NCBI GenBank assembly: GCA_003153235.1
Contig: PLXM01000153.1
Span: 1-45,392 of the forward strand
Reading direction: 5' to 3'
Origin: Rhodospirillales bacterium
Lineage (GTDB): Bacteria; Pseudomonadota; Alphaproteobacteria; Micavibrionales; UBA2020
DNA length: 45,392 nucleotides
The notes under the pieces are model-generated. The model made no database searches. It was not told the origin of the DNA and saw only the letters and a list, made by a program, of their open reading frames with translations. This document shows positions 1 to 7,846 of the stretch, piece after piece (the first letter of the stretch is position 1; every line of letters starts with the position of its first letter). The position numbers and the translations under genes were made by a program.

Positions 1-60
1 CAAAAAGATCAGGGAATTTTTTCAAAGTTTCAGGGAATTAAAAATGATCAGCTGGGAATA
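1..60. repeat. Three short direct repeats with 21-bp period
   Basis: TCAGGGAATT occurs at 9-18 and 30-39, and a looser copy (GCTGGGAATA) at 51-60, all spaced exactly 21 bp, which puts them on one helical face. This is seen directly. Such arrays are typical of transposase or regulator binding at an element end, and an insertion sequence lying left of the window is possible, but no transposase is visible here. Confidence 0.4.
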
Positions 61-68
61 AAAGCAGC

Positions 69-512
69 TTATTTTTGGAGAGCTGCCAACTTGGCCCGGG
101 CGGCGGCGGCTTCTTTTTCATGAAATCTGACTTTAGCTTCTAGGTGCGCAGCATCGTCCGGGCCGTCGTTGTTGAGGAGCTGCATCCCGCCTTTTAGGGC
201 CATTTCGATTTCTCCTCTTTCCAGCCTGCAGCGGGTAGTCTTATTAGACATATCGCCATCCGTGTAAATCCAGAGTTCTGCCGTCCGCGCCGAGATCAAC
301 GCTTCATGGATTCGATACTCCTGCTCGTTGCCTTTTGTAGGGCGGCGATACTCATACAGCCGGCGGTGCAAGTTGCCCGCTTCCCCGATATAAGTGCGCC
401 CATCCTCAAGTTTAATCCAGTAAAGCCCGGGCTCTTTTGGGGGCTTTTGGGAGTACTGCGGCCAGCCCTTGTTGCAGAGCGCGATGGTGCCAATTGTTGC
501 CAGACGAGCATT
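69..512 (-). pseudogene. GIY-YIG nuclease-domain protein lacking a normal start
   Basis: The minus strand encodes a GIY-YIG domain: GLYWI (GIY strand), TYIGEAGNLHRRLYEY (YIG strand and helix) and an Ala/Glu-rich C-terminal helix ending at 69. GIY-YIG domains cut nucleic acids with one metal ion. The open frame reaches 512 before a stop at 513-515 but has no ATG, GTG or TTG upstream of the domain. The only ATG nearby (509-511) is in another frame, and the first permissible start (TTG, 369-371) lies inside the domain and would remove the GIY and YIG strands. I infer a frameshifted or start-less remnant; initiation at CTG 501-503 or ATT 492-494 cannot be excluded. It is divergent from the XRE gene and shares its operator region. 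Confidence 0.55.
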
Positions 513-531
513 TCATTAACCTTGTCATATA

Positions 532-552
532 ATTATCCCTTTTTGGGATAAT
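532..552. promoter_or_regulatory. Perfect palindromic operator
   Basis: ATTATCCC, five T, then GGGATAAT form a perfect 8-bp inverted repeat between the divergent GIY-YIG remnant and the XRE regulator gene. Its place suggests autoregulation by the XRE protein. Confidence 0.5.
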
Positions 553-610
553 CCCAATACAGGATTAACTCTGGTTGCAGACGTTATCAACTGGAAAAGC
601 GCTCGATCCT

Positions 611-841
611 TTGAAAAAGACCATACATTCGGAGAAACAGTCGAAACTATGCGCCCTCCTGGTCAAGGCCCGCGAAAAAGCTGGCATGACGCAGACCGCC
701 CTCGCCAAAAAGCTGGGTAAGCCCCAATCATTCGTCGCCAAGCTTGAAGGCGGCGAGCGTCGGCTGGATGTCATTGAATTTCTTGAGATTGCTAAGCATT
801 TGAAAATAGACGTTAAAACTGCTCTCGAAAAATTAGCGTGA
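611..841 (+). CDS. XRE-family HTH transcriptional regulator
   Basis: Small DNA-binding regulator of the Cro/C1 helix-turn-helix class. The helices are readable in KAREKAGMTQTALAKKLGK followed by PQSFVAKLEGGERRLDVIEF, where QSFVAKLEGGERR is the recognition helix and its cap. Family members commonly begin MKKTIHS, which favours the TTG at 611-613 (76 residues). An earlier in-frame TTG at 575 would add 12 residues, and no ATG is available. The palindrome at 532-552 lies just upstream and is a likely binding site. The gene precedes the phage-like trio and may control it through the promoter at 850-877. The fold call is firm; target and start codon are inferred. Confidence 0.8.
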   Translation: MKKTIHSEKQSKLCALLVKAREKAGMTQTALAKKLGKPQSFVAKLEGGERRLDVIEFLEIAKHLKIDVKTALEKLA

Positions 842-849
842 GCCCTTCG

Positions 850-877
850 TTGAAAAATCTAAAAAGTATGTTATAAT
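850..877 (+). promoter_or_regulatory. Sigma-70 type promoter
   Basis: TTGAAA (850-855) and TATAAT (872-877) are separated by 16 bp, close to consensus. Transcription would start near 883-886 and run through the folded leader into the methyltransferase gene. Confidence 0.6.
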
Positions 878-881
878 TAAT

Positions 882-1067
882 CGTTCTCTGGAATTTGTGT
901 GCGCTGGGCGCGCCAACAGCCAGCGGGTAAGCGGATCTGGGATAGCGCAGCCCTTTAAATAATAAAGAACGTCCATTGCCCTTCGGTGAAGCAAGCGTGG
1001 TCCAAGGATTTAAACATCCGGGGCCGCGTTTTTTATTGCGCGTGGTTCCGGTTCACACAAGGAACGG
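882..1067 (+). ncRNA. Candidate structured leader RNA before the methyltransferase
   Basis: This gene-free stretch can fold into a closed multi-branch structure. Outer helices pair CGUUC (882-886) with GAACG (1062-1066) and UUGUGUG (895-901) with CACACAA (1054-1060). Inside are hairpins at 902-925 (CGCUGG/CCAGCG), about 976-994 (CUUC-GGU-GAAG extended by UUG/CAA), 1005-1018 (GGAU/AUCC), and a 10-bp stem of 1019-1028 with 1041-1050. The 3' strand of the outer helices includes the likely ribosome binding site AAGGAA (1059-1064), just before the ATG at 1073. I infer a cis-acting regulatory leader or a processed small RNA. I matched it to no known family, and the pairings were found by eye. Confidence 0.45.
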
Positions 1068-1072
1068 ATGTC

Positions 1073-2380
1073 ATGCAAAACCTACATATTACTTACATAA
1101 ATATCGACACGCTAAAACCCTATCCGAACAACCCTCGCGAGCACAGCGACAAGCAGCTTCACCAGATTGGGCGAAGTATTAATAAGTATGGCTTCATTGT
1201 GCCTCCCCTGGTAGATGAAAATAATACAGTCGTCATCGGCCAGGCCCGCATTGATGCCGCAAAAAAGATCGGCATAAAAGAAGTGCCGGTTATTTGCATC
1301 ACGCATTTGACGCCGGCTCAGGTCCGCGAATTTCGTATCGCCGACAATAAACTCTCCGAACTTTCCGAATGGAACATAGAGGCTCTCAAGAATGAATTCA
1401 AAGGCCTCTTAGAGTTTGACTCCACGTTGGACTTGACCATTACCGGGTTTGAAATAGCAGAGATTGACACAATTATACTAGGCGAATCTCCAGAAGCCGA
1501 CGCCGCTGACGACACCGACGGACTCTTCAAGCCCGAGCCTGTAAGCCAATTAGGCGATTTGTGGCTCTTCGGCAACAAGCATCGGCTTTTATGCGGTGAC
1601 GCTCTAAAGCCAGAAGATTATGTGCGGCTTATGGATGGATCCCTCGCTCAGGTCGTGTTTAGTGATCCCCCCTATAATTTATATGTAAAAAACATTGGCG
1701 GCCTTGGTAAGGTACAGCACGATGAATTCTCCATGGCCAGCGGCGAAATGAACGAGGGTGAATTCACCGGGTTCCTCACGACCGTTCTTCGCCGCATGGC
1801 TTCCTTCTCTGAAGATGGCAGCATCCATTTTGTGTGTATGGACTGGCGTCACGTCGGCGAGCTCTCCGCCGCCGGGCGCGCTGTTTTTAGTGAGCATAAA
1901 AATATATGCGTCTGGACAAAGGATAATGGCGGCATGGGCAGCCTTTACCGCTCGCAACATGAACTCATTTTTGTCTATAAAAATGGGACTGCGCCGCACA
2001 TAAATAATATTCAGCTCGGGCAGCATGGAAGATATCGCACCAACGTATGGCATTACCCCGGTCAAAATACATTTCACGCCGGACGCGAAGAAGATCTGGC
2101 TGCGCACCCGACTGTCAAACCCGTCCAGCTCGTCGCCGATGCTATTTTAGACTGCTCTAAGCGCGACGGCATTGTACTTGATGCCTTCGGCGGTAGCGGC
2201 ACGACGATCCTTGCCGCAGAAAAAACAGGCCGCCGGGCGCGCCTGCTCGAACTAGAGCCTCAATATGTTGATGTGGCAATCCGGCGCTGGCAAAAGCTAA
2301 CCGGCCAGGATGCCGTGCACGCCGATAGCGGAAAAACCTTCAATCAAATATCCGCGGAGAAGCAAAATGACCAGCAATAA
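1073..2380 (+). CDS. ParB-domain DNA methyltransferase (phage type)
   Basis: A ParB/sulfiredoxin-like N-terminal domain (about residues 5-100, LKPYPNNPREHS and VIGQARIDAAK) is fused to an amino-methyltransferase of the N6-adenine/N4-cytosine class. The catalytic motif DPPYN is at residues 198-202 and the SAM-binding motif DAFGGSGTT at 370-378. This order, motif IV before motif I, is the beta class. The fusion is common in alphaproteobacterial prophages and mobile islands next to terminase genes. I chose ATG 1073 because the ParB domain starts directly after it and AAGGAA lies about ten bases upstream; upstream in-frame residues do not look protein-like. It overlaps the next gene by 14 bp. It probably modifies element or phage DNA before packaging; the recognition site is unknown. 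No partner restriction nuclease is adjacent. Confidence 0.88.
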   Translation: MQNLHITYINIDTLKPYPNNPREHSDKQLHQIGRSINKYGFIVPPLVDENNTVVIGQARIDAAKKIGIKEVPVICITHLTPAQVREFRIADNKLSELSEWNIEALKNEFKGLLEFDSTLDLTITGFEIAEIDTIILGESPEADAADDTDGLFKPEPVSQLGDLWLFGNKHRLLCGDALKPEDYVRLMDGSLAQVVFSDPPYNLYVKNIGGLGKVQHDEFSMASGEMNEGEFTGFLTTVLRRMASFSEDGSIHFVCMDWRHVGELSAAGRAVFSEHKNICVWTKDNGGMGSLYRSQHELIFVYKNGTAPHINNIQLGQHGRYRTNVWHYPGQNTFHAGREEDLAAHPTVKPVQLVADAILDCSKRDGIVLDAFGGSGTTILAAEKTGRRARLLELEPQYVDVAIRRWQKLTGQDAVHADSGKTFNQISAEKQNDQQ

Positions 2381-2756
2381 CGAAAACAAAGAATATACCG
2401 TCGGCTACGGTAAGACGCCCGTCCACAGCCGCTTCAAGTCTGGGCAGTCCGGAAATACGAAAGGCCGCCCAAAACGCGTTGCAAACATTAAAGATACGTT
2501 TCTGCGTGAACTCAGCAGAAAGGTGAAAGTGAAAGAAGGCGGTCAGGAAATGAAGATTAGTAAGCAAGATGCTTTCATTAAAGCGCTTATAAATCGATCT
2601 CTTGCAGGCGACAGACATGCCGCGCGCGAAGTCCTGGTGCTGATAGCACGGCTTATCGGCCTTGATGGCGGCAATGGCCAAACGATGGACCAACTGCGTG
2701 AAGAAGATATTGATATTATACAAAGCCTTCTAAATCGCCGCGCAGAGGAGAAATAA
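2367..2756 (+). CDS. DUF5681 domain protein (possible small-terminase partner)
   Basis: The N-terminal block HSRFKSGQSGNTKGRPKR is the hallmark of DUF5681, a small basic family often encoded directly before phage terminase large subunits. The rest is helical (LINRSLAGDRHAAREVLVLIARLIGL). Position suggests a DNA-recognition or small-terminase role, but that is inference from context. ATG 2367 is chosen because the conserved block begins about 20 residues later. The gene overlaps the methyltransferase end and is followed two bases later by the terminase start, so the three genes form one transcription unit. Confidence 0.8.
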   Translation: MTSNNENKEYTVGYGKTPVHSRFKSGQSGNTKGRPKRVANIKDTFLRELSRKVKVKEGGQEMKISKQDAFIKALINRSLAGDRHAAREVLVLIARLIGLDGGNGQTMDQLREEDIDIIQSLLNRRAEEK

Positions 2757-2758
2757 AA

Positions 2759-4180
2759 ATGAAATTTGATCAGCGCATTCTTGATGCTGCACTCCGTACC
2801 GATCTGGCCAGCTTCATCGGAAAAAGCCAGAGGGTATTGCAACCAGCCAAGCTATATTTACATGGCCCGCATATTGATGCCATCGCCTGGCACTTACATC
2901 TCTGCATGACCGGCAAAATTAAACGCTTAATCATCAACATGCCACCGCGATATTTGAAGTCGGTTTGTACTTCGGTAGCTTTCCCGGCCTTCCTCCTCGG
3001 GCATGATCCGACTTTGCGGCTCCTTTGCTTAAGTTACGGCGACGGACTTGCCGGTGACTTATCTCGCAATTGTCGAGAAATCATGCAATCGACTTTCTAT
3101 CGCGATCTTTTCTCAGGGACCCGGATCAGCGCCAGTAAGAACACCGAGTTTCTCTTTACAATGACGGCTGGCGGATTCCGTCGGGCGGCGTCTTTTGGCG
3201 GCCCCTTGACCGGCCTTGGTGGTGATATGATTATTATCGATGACCCGCTTAAGGCGGACGACGCGCTCTCGCCTTCGAAAAGACAGGAAGTGATAGACAG
3301 GTTTGAAAACACTGTCTCCTCACGCTTGGATAATAAAAATGATGGCTGCATCATTCTCGTCATGCAGCGCCTGCACTTAGATGACTTGACGGGCCATTTA
3401 CTTGAAAAGGGCGGCTGGACCGTCTTAAGCTTGCCCGCTATCGCGGAAGTCGAACAAGAGATCCCCATCGGCTCCAAAATCCTCTGGCGCCGCAGTCCGG
3501 GCGATGTTCTACATCCCGCCTATGAGTCCCTTGAAAGCCTCAGAAAAACGCAAGCCAGCATGGGCAGTTTTCTATTTTCTGCACAGTACCTACAGCGCCC
3601 CGTGCCGGAGCAGGGCGAAATCTTTAAATGGGAATGGTTCAAGATCTACGATGCTCTGCCTGTATTCCGAAACGGCGAAAGTTACGTCATGAGCATAGAT
3701 ACTGCCAAGAAGGATGGCGAGCGGAATGACTATAATGTATTTACCATTTGGCAAATCAAACATGGAAATTATTTTCTTGTCGATGTCTTCCGACAAAAAA
3801 TGATATATCCCGAACTCAAAAAGGCCGTTTATGAGGTTGCGGCAAAGTATCCGAGCATCGATCTACTATTCGAAGACTCCGCCTCAGGCACGTCGCTCTA
3901 CCAAGAAGTATACCGCCTCCGCGGACCGACAATGAACCGCGTAACCGCCATTAGGCCCGAGGGCGATAAAGGTACGCGCGCATCTACTGTGTCTGCCATC
4001 GTCGAAAGTGGTCAGGTGTTTTTACCCCGCCAAGCGCCTTGGCTAGAAGCTTTCCGCAATGAATTTCTGCAGTTCCCAAATGCGCGGCATGACGACATCG
4101 TCGATAGCCTGGTCCAGTTTTTGAAAGAAGAAAAGCGGATTAAAGGTACAGTAACGGCGATGAAATTGGGCGGCCTGTAG
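2759..4180 (+). CDS. terL: Phage terminase large subunit
   Basis: Packaging motor ATPase plus nuclease. The Walker A-like loop MPPRYLKS is at residues 61-68, Walker B MIIIDD at 157-162, and the RNase H-fold nuclease begins with SIDTAKK (D314) and ends with DD (about 445-446). Length (473 residues) and motif spelling match the family of putative large terminases whose C-terminal domain is defined by a methanophage homologue (psiM2 type). No portal, protease, capsid or tail genes follow. It is therefore an orphan packaging gene, either a prophage remnant or part of a satellite or gene-transfer cassette carried with the ParB-methyltransferase. The key residues look intact. Confidence 0.9.
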   Translation: MKFDQRILDAALRTDLASFIGKSQRVLQPAKLYLHGPHIDAIAWHLHLCMTGKIKRLIINMPPRYLKSVCTSVAFPAFLLGHDPTLRLLCLSYGDGLAGDLSRNCREIMQSTFYRDLFSGTRISASKNTEFLFTMTAGGFRRAASFGGPLTGLGGDMIIIDDPLKADDALSPSKRQEVIDRFENTVSSRLDNKNDGCIILVMQRLHLDDLTGHLLEKGGWTVLSLPAIAEVEQEIPIGSKILWRRSPGDVLHPAYESLESLRKTQASMGSFLFSAQYLQRPVPEQGEIFKWEWFKIYDALPVFRNGESYVMSIDTAKKDGERNDYNVFTIWQIKHGNYFLVDVFRQKMIYPELKKAVYEVAAKYPSIDLLFEDSASGTSLYQEVYRLRGPTMNRVTAIRPEGDKGTRASTVSAIVESGQVFLPRQAPWLEAFRNEFLQFPNARHDDIVDSLVQFLKEEKRIKGTVTAMKLGGL

Positions 4181-4283
4181 CCATAAATAACTACGCTGGC
4201 CTGCGATGTTGTGCTATTAATTTGGCATGATACGTACAACCTGATCTATTTGATAGCCTTTCAAAAGTGGAGGATAAACGGTA

Positions 4284-5291
4284 ATGAAATCCCTTCGCAT
4301 AGGCACAAAAAATGTGCAGACAGTTTTTGATCTACTGGGGACGAAAGAAGACGATATGACCTATGGCTTGGGATGGTGTCTTGCCAATAGTGAAAATCTC
4401 CTCCGCATCTTTTGCAACCATTTAGGTTATAAAGGCCATATTGAAGAGGCGAATGTAGCCCTACAAAGATTTGGCGATATAGATAGAGGATTTACAGACC
4501 TAGAGATTACTGTTCCGGGAAAATTTATGTGTGTCATTGAAGCCAAAAAAGGTCATGTACTTCCTGATAGGAATGTTCAATTAAGAAAATACGCCGGACG
4601 TCAGGCTTTAAAAGAAGTAAAACAGTCATTGATTTGTATTCTTTCATCCTATGATAAAGTTCAGCTTGATAGTTTACCGGGCTACATGAATGATGTTTGC
4701 GACATTCCAGTAACGGGAATGTCGTGGAAAACAGTCATCGGACTGGCGAAGGAAGCACAAATCAGAAACGGCCACTTCGAAAAACACCTACTTGAACAAT
4801 ATATCTCATACTTAAAAGGTATAATTACTATGAGAGACCCATTATCAAATCTTGTCTATGTTGTGTCCCTTGGCAACGATACACACGAAGGGTGGAAAAT
4901 TTCATGGATTGATATTTGTAAGAAGAGAGACAGATATTTTCACCCCGTTGGAGGCAAGGGAGGATGGCCCTCTGAACCAATGAATTACTTAGGGTTTCGT
5001 TACAAAGGAAAACTTCAATCAATCCGCCATGTCGAAAATGTCAAAACAGTATTGTATCTTGATAAGGAGTTCCCGGAAATTCCCAAAAGTTACGACAGGA
5101 GAGGTATGCCACATTTTCTTTACACACTTGGGCCAGAAATAAAACCAGAAAATCATAATATCGAAGCAGGCAAAGGATGGAGGGCACAACGGGTCTGGTG
5201 CATGCTTGATACATTACTAACTAACAAAACTCTCAAAGAAGCCGTGAAGATGACAAAGCAAAGGCTACAAACTGCTGGCGATGCTCAATAG
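4284..5291 (+). CDS. PD-(D/E)XK nuclease-like protein
   Basis: 335-residue protein with a restriction-endonuclease-like core early in the chain: TDLEITV (D72) followed by CVIEAKKG (E86, K88), the D...ExK triad of PD-(D/E)XK nucleases. The C-terminal half (WKISWIDICKKRDRYFHPVGG, then a tryptophan-rich stretch) matches no domain I can name. A good GGAGG site lies ten bases before the ATG. It is the first of four same-strand genes (4284-7846) that all look nucleic-acid related, so it may belong to an anti-phage or DNA-processing cluster. Codon use looks more A/T-rich than in the DUF2779 gene that follows, hinting at a separate origin. Nuclease activity is inferred from the motif. Confidence 0.7.
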   Translation: MKSLRIGTKNVQTVFDLLGTKEDDMTYGLGWCLANSENLLRIFCNHLGYKGHIEEANVALQRFGDIDRGFTDLEITVPGKFMCVIEAKKGHVLPDRNVQLRKYAGRQALKEVKQSLICILSSYDKVQLDSLPGYMNDVCDIPVTGMSWKTVIGLAKEAQIRNGHFEKHLLEQYISYLKGIITMRDPLSNLVYVVSLGNDTHEGWKISWIDICKKRDRYFHPVGGKGGWPSEPMNYLGFRYKGKLQSIRHVENVKTVLYLDKEFPEIPKSYDRRGMPHFLYTLGPEIKPENHNIEAGKGWRAQRVWCMLDTLLTNKTLKEAVKMTKQRLQTAGDAQ

Positions 5292-5310
5292 ACAAAGGTA
5301 TTAGTGTGGC

Positions 5311-6801
5311 ATGACGCAGCAACCGCTCCAAATTTCAAAGTCGCAGTACCTGAAGGGCAAGCAGTGCTCCTTGAATCTTTGGTACGCGTTATATCGCAAG
5401 GCCATGAAGCCAGAGATCGACCCTGTCAGAGAGGCTATATTCAATGCAGGCAGGGAAGTGGGGGATTGGGCCAAGAAGCGATTCCCGGACGGCGCAGAAG
5501 TCACGGCGCCGTATTTTAAAACCGCTGAGGGTGCTGCCGAGACCAAGGCCCTGATATCTGCCGGGCATAAGGCGATCTTCGAGGCAACCGCTGTCCATCC
5601 CGCAGACGGCACCCACGCCCGTATCGACGTCCTGAATAAAGGACATGGCGCTGACACCTGGGACATGATTGAGGTCAAGGGCTCCACTGGCGTCGATGAT
5701 TATCACCTGGATGATTTATCATTCCAGTACCGGGTATTTACGGCGGCGGGATACAGAATTAGTAAATGCTTTATTATGCATATCAACAATAAATACGTCC
5801 GGCGGGGCGCCATCGACTCGCAGGCATTGTTCACGCTTGAGGATATCACGGCGCAAGTACTTGCGAAGCAGCCGGAGGTTGACGCGATAGTTGCACGGCT
5901 TCTGACACTGAACCCATCCCGAGAGCCACAGGTGCGTATTGGCGGTCACTGCGCCAAGCCCTTCAAATGCGACTATGAATACCATTGCTGGCGCCACGTG
6001 CCGGAGTATTCGATCTACAACGTCCTGACGAGTAAAAAAGCGGATGAGCTGGTGGAAAACCTTGGCAGCTATGAAATTAAAAGCATGCCGGCCGAGGCCA
6101 TCCCCGCCGGCGCGAAAAAAATCGATGTCAGCAGCCACGTCACCGGCGAAGCGCATATTGATCCGGGCAAGCTTCGCGGCTTCCTTGAAGGACTACAATA
6201 TCCTCTCTATTATCTCGACTATGAGACAATAAGTTCGGCGATCCCCCTGTTTGATGGGACGCGGCCTTTTCAGCAGATCCCGTTTCAGTTCTCCCTGCAC
6301 GTTGAAGAAAGTCAAGGCGCTGAACTCCGCTCCTATGGGTTCCTACACAAGGAACGGACGGATCCGCGCCCGGCTTTCGTACAAGACCTGCTGAAATACT
6401 GCGGTGATCGCGGGACCGTTATCGTCTATAACCAGCAATTCGAAGAAGGCGTAAACGAAGCTCTGGCAGAACATTTTCCTGAGTTTCGTGACGCAATCAT
6501 GGCCATCAATGCGCGGATGGTGGATCTATTGATTCCCTTTAGGAAGCGATGGCTTTATCACCCGAGCCAGAACGGGTCAGCTTCAATCAAAAGCGTGCTG
6601 CCAGCGTTTACTGAACTTTCGTATGACGGCTTGGCTATCGGCAATGGTCAGGATGCTTCGCAGCAGTATCTTGACTTCGTCAAAGACCGTCTGACGCTGG
6701 ACGCCGCTGAAAAGCTCTGGCGCGATCTTTCTGAATACTGTGGCCTCGATACTTTGGCCATGAAGATATTAGTGGATGTGCTGCAGGAGAAAATTTCTTA
6801 A
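5311..6801 (+). CDS. DUF2779 protein: Cas4-like nuclease fused to a DEDD exonuclease
   Basis: Two nuclease-like halves. The N-terminal half carries a PD-(D/E)XK core (D106, then IEVKG with E121 and K123) and four cysteines, C19, C214, C220 and C226. That spacing, one N-terminal and three C-terminal, recalls the Fe-S cluster of Cas4/AddB nucleases. The C-terminal half is the DUF2779 RNase H-like domain: YLDYET (D303, E305), VIVYNQQFEEG, and YCGLDTLAM (D480). Together these suggest processing of DNA ends, with both activities predicted but not shown. The stop overlaps the next ATG by one base (TAATG), so it is translationally coupled to the DUF6884 gene. It follows the PD-(D/E)XK gene by 19 bp. 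Confidence 0.82.
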   Translation: MTQQPLQISKSQYLKGKQCSLNLWYALYRKAMKPEIDPVREAIFNAGREVGDWAKKRFPDGAEVTAPYFKTAEGAAETKALISAGHKAIFEATAVHPADGTHARIDVLNKGHGADTWDMIEVKGSTGVDDYHLDDLSFQYRVFTAAGYRISKCFIMHINNKYVRRGAIDSQALFTLEDITAQVLAKQPEVDAIVARLLTLNPSREPQVRIGGHCAKPFKCDYEYHCWRHVPEYSIYNVLTSKKADELVENLGSYEIKSMPAEAIPAGAKKIDVSSHVTGEAHIDPGKLRGFLEGLQYPLYYLDYETISSAIPLFDGTRPFQQIPFQFSLHVEESQGAELRSYGFLHKERTDPRPAFVQDLLKYCGDRGTVIVYNQQFEEGVNEALAEHFPEFRDAIMAINARMVDLLIPFRKRWLYHPSQNGSASIKSVLPAFTELSYDGLAIGNGQDASQQYLDFVKDRLTLDAAEKLWRDLSEYCGLDTLAMKILVDVLQEKIS

Positions 6802-7223
6802 TGGACATTACATCTCCCATCGTTTGTCTTTCCTGCGTTAAATCAAAGAAAGACCACCCTTGTGCCGCCAAGGACATGTACATCAGCCCTTTATTTAAAG
6901 GAATGTTTTCTTACGCCCAATCCCAGCAGCCAAAGAAGATTTTCATTCTATCTGCCAAATATGGTCTGCTCAAACCAGATGACATTATCGAGCCCTACGA
7001 AAAAACTTTAAAAAGCATGAAGGCGGTTGAAAAGCGCGCTTGGACAGAAAATGTACTTCAAAAGCTGCAGCAGGAAGCTAATTTGCAAACTGATCATTTC
7101 GTTTTTCTTGCTGGAATGCCCTATAGAGAAGGACTCGTATCTTATATCAAGAGCTATGAGATCCCCATGGAAGGACTATCCTTCGGCCGGCAACTTCAAT
7201 GGCTTGCGGAGAAAAACGTATGA
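6801..7223 (+). CDS. DUF6884 family protein
   Basis: 140-residue protein with the DUF6884 signature: an N-terminal CLSCVKSKKDHPCAAKDMYIS, then FILSAKYGLLKPDD and the PYEKTL segment, with a C-terminal QLQWL helix. Related domains resemble the YaaA and tRNA-guanine-transglycosylase neighbourhood and are suspected of nucleotide or nucleic-acid chemistry, but the molecular role is not established. It is coupled to the preceding gene by TAATG and to the following gene by ATGA. Such proteins recur beside GIY-YIG-like proteins in phage and defence contexts, which agrees with this arrangement. Confidence 0.75.
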   Translation: MDITSPIVCLSCVKSKKDHPCAAKDMYISPLFKGMFSYAQSQQPKKIFILSAKYGLLKPDDIIEPYEKTLKSMKAVEKRAWTENVLQKLQQEANLQTDHFVFLAGMPYREGLVSYIKSYEIPMEGLSFGRQLQWLAEKNV

Positions 7224-7846
7224 GCGCGGCTTGTCAGTATCTCCACAAGGCTCTTGCTGCATGGCCGCGTTTTAGATCTGGCTTTGACCGTAGTGAGTTA
7301 CCTAAGAATGGCCTTTATTTCCTTTTTGAAAAAGGGGAGACCGCTCACGGTGGAGAGCGCATTGTTAGAGTTGGGACGCATACGGGACAGAATAACCTCC
7401 CAAAACGTCTTTATGAACATCTTTATACGCCAAATAAAGATCGCAGCATTTTCAGGAAGCATATAGGACGCTGCCTACTCTCTCGTCAGAGCGATCCGTT
7501 TTTGAAATTCTGGGAGCTGGATCTTACAACAAAGAAACAACGGGAAGAATACGGGCGCCACGTTGATAAAAATAGGCTGGCAGAAATAGAAAAGAATGTT
7601 AGTGACTATATAAATGAAAATTTTTCCTTTGCGGTTCTTTTGGCAGAAGATAAAGAAGACAGACTAAGAATAGAAGCCGGTATGCTCAGCACGATTGCAC
7701 AATGCTCTGAATGCAAGGCTTCCACTCATTGGCTCGGCGGACACCACCACAATCACACCATTAGAGAAAGTAGCCTGTGGAATATTCAGGGCCTGAATAA
7801 GATTCCGCTCACCCTAGAAGAAGTTAACTCCTTACTAATCGGCTAA
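7220..7846 (+). CDS. GIY-YIG-like nuclease-domain protein
   Basis: Near the N-terminus NGLYFLFEKGE and RIVRVGTHTG occupy the positions of the GIY and YIG strands, followed by LPKRLYEHLYTPNKDR and a RKHIGRCL helix. The His/Cys-rich stretch TIAQCSECKASTHWLGGHHHNH near residue 165 could bind metal. I start at ATG 7220, which overlaps the DUF6884 stop (ATGA) and has GGAG eight bases upstream; an in-frame ATG at 7199 would add seven residues. The strands are degenerate relative to classical enzymes, so catalysis is uncertain. The stop overlaps by four bases the stop of the convergent regulator gene, which marks a very tight left edge of head cassette A. Confidence 0.68.
   Translation: MSAACQYLHKALAAWPRFRSGFDRSELPKNGLYFLFEKGETAHGGERIVRVGTHTGQNNLPKRLYEHLYTPNKDRSIFRKHIGRCLLSRQSDPFLKFWELDLTTKKQREEYGRHVDKNRLAEIEKNVSDYINENFSFAVLLAEDKEDRLRIEAGMLSTIAQCSECKASTHWLGGHHHNHTIRESSLWNIQGLNKIPLTLEEVNSLLIG

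Noticed and set aside
882-1067. 6S RNA or tmRNA
   Set aside because: No central bubble or tRNA-like ends could be recognised, and the fold runs into the methyltransferase ribosome site.
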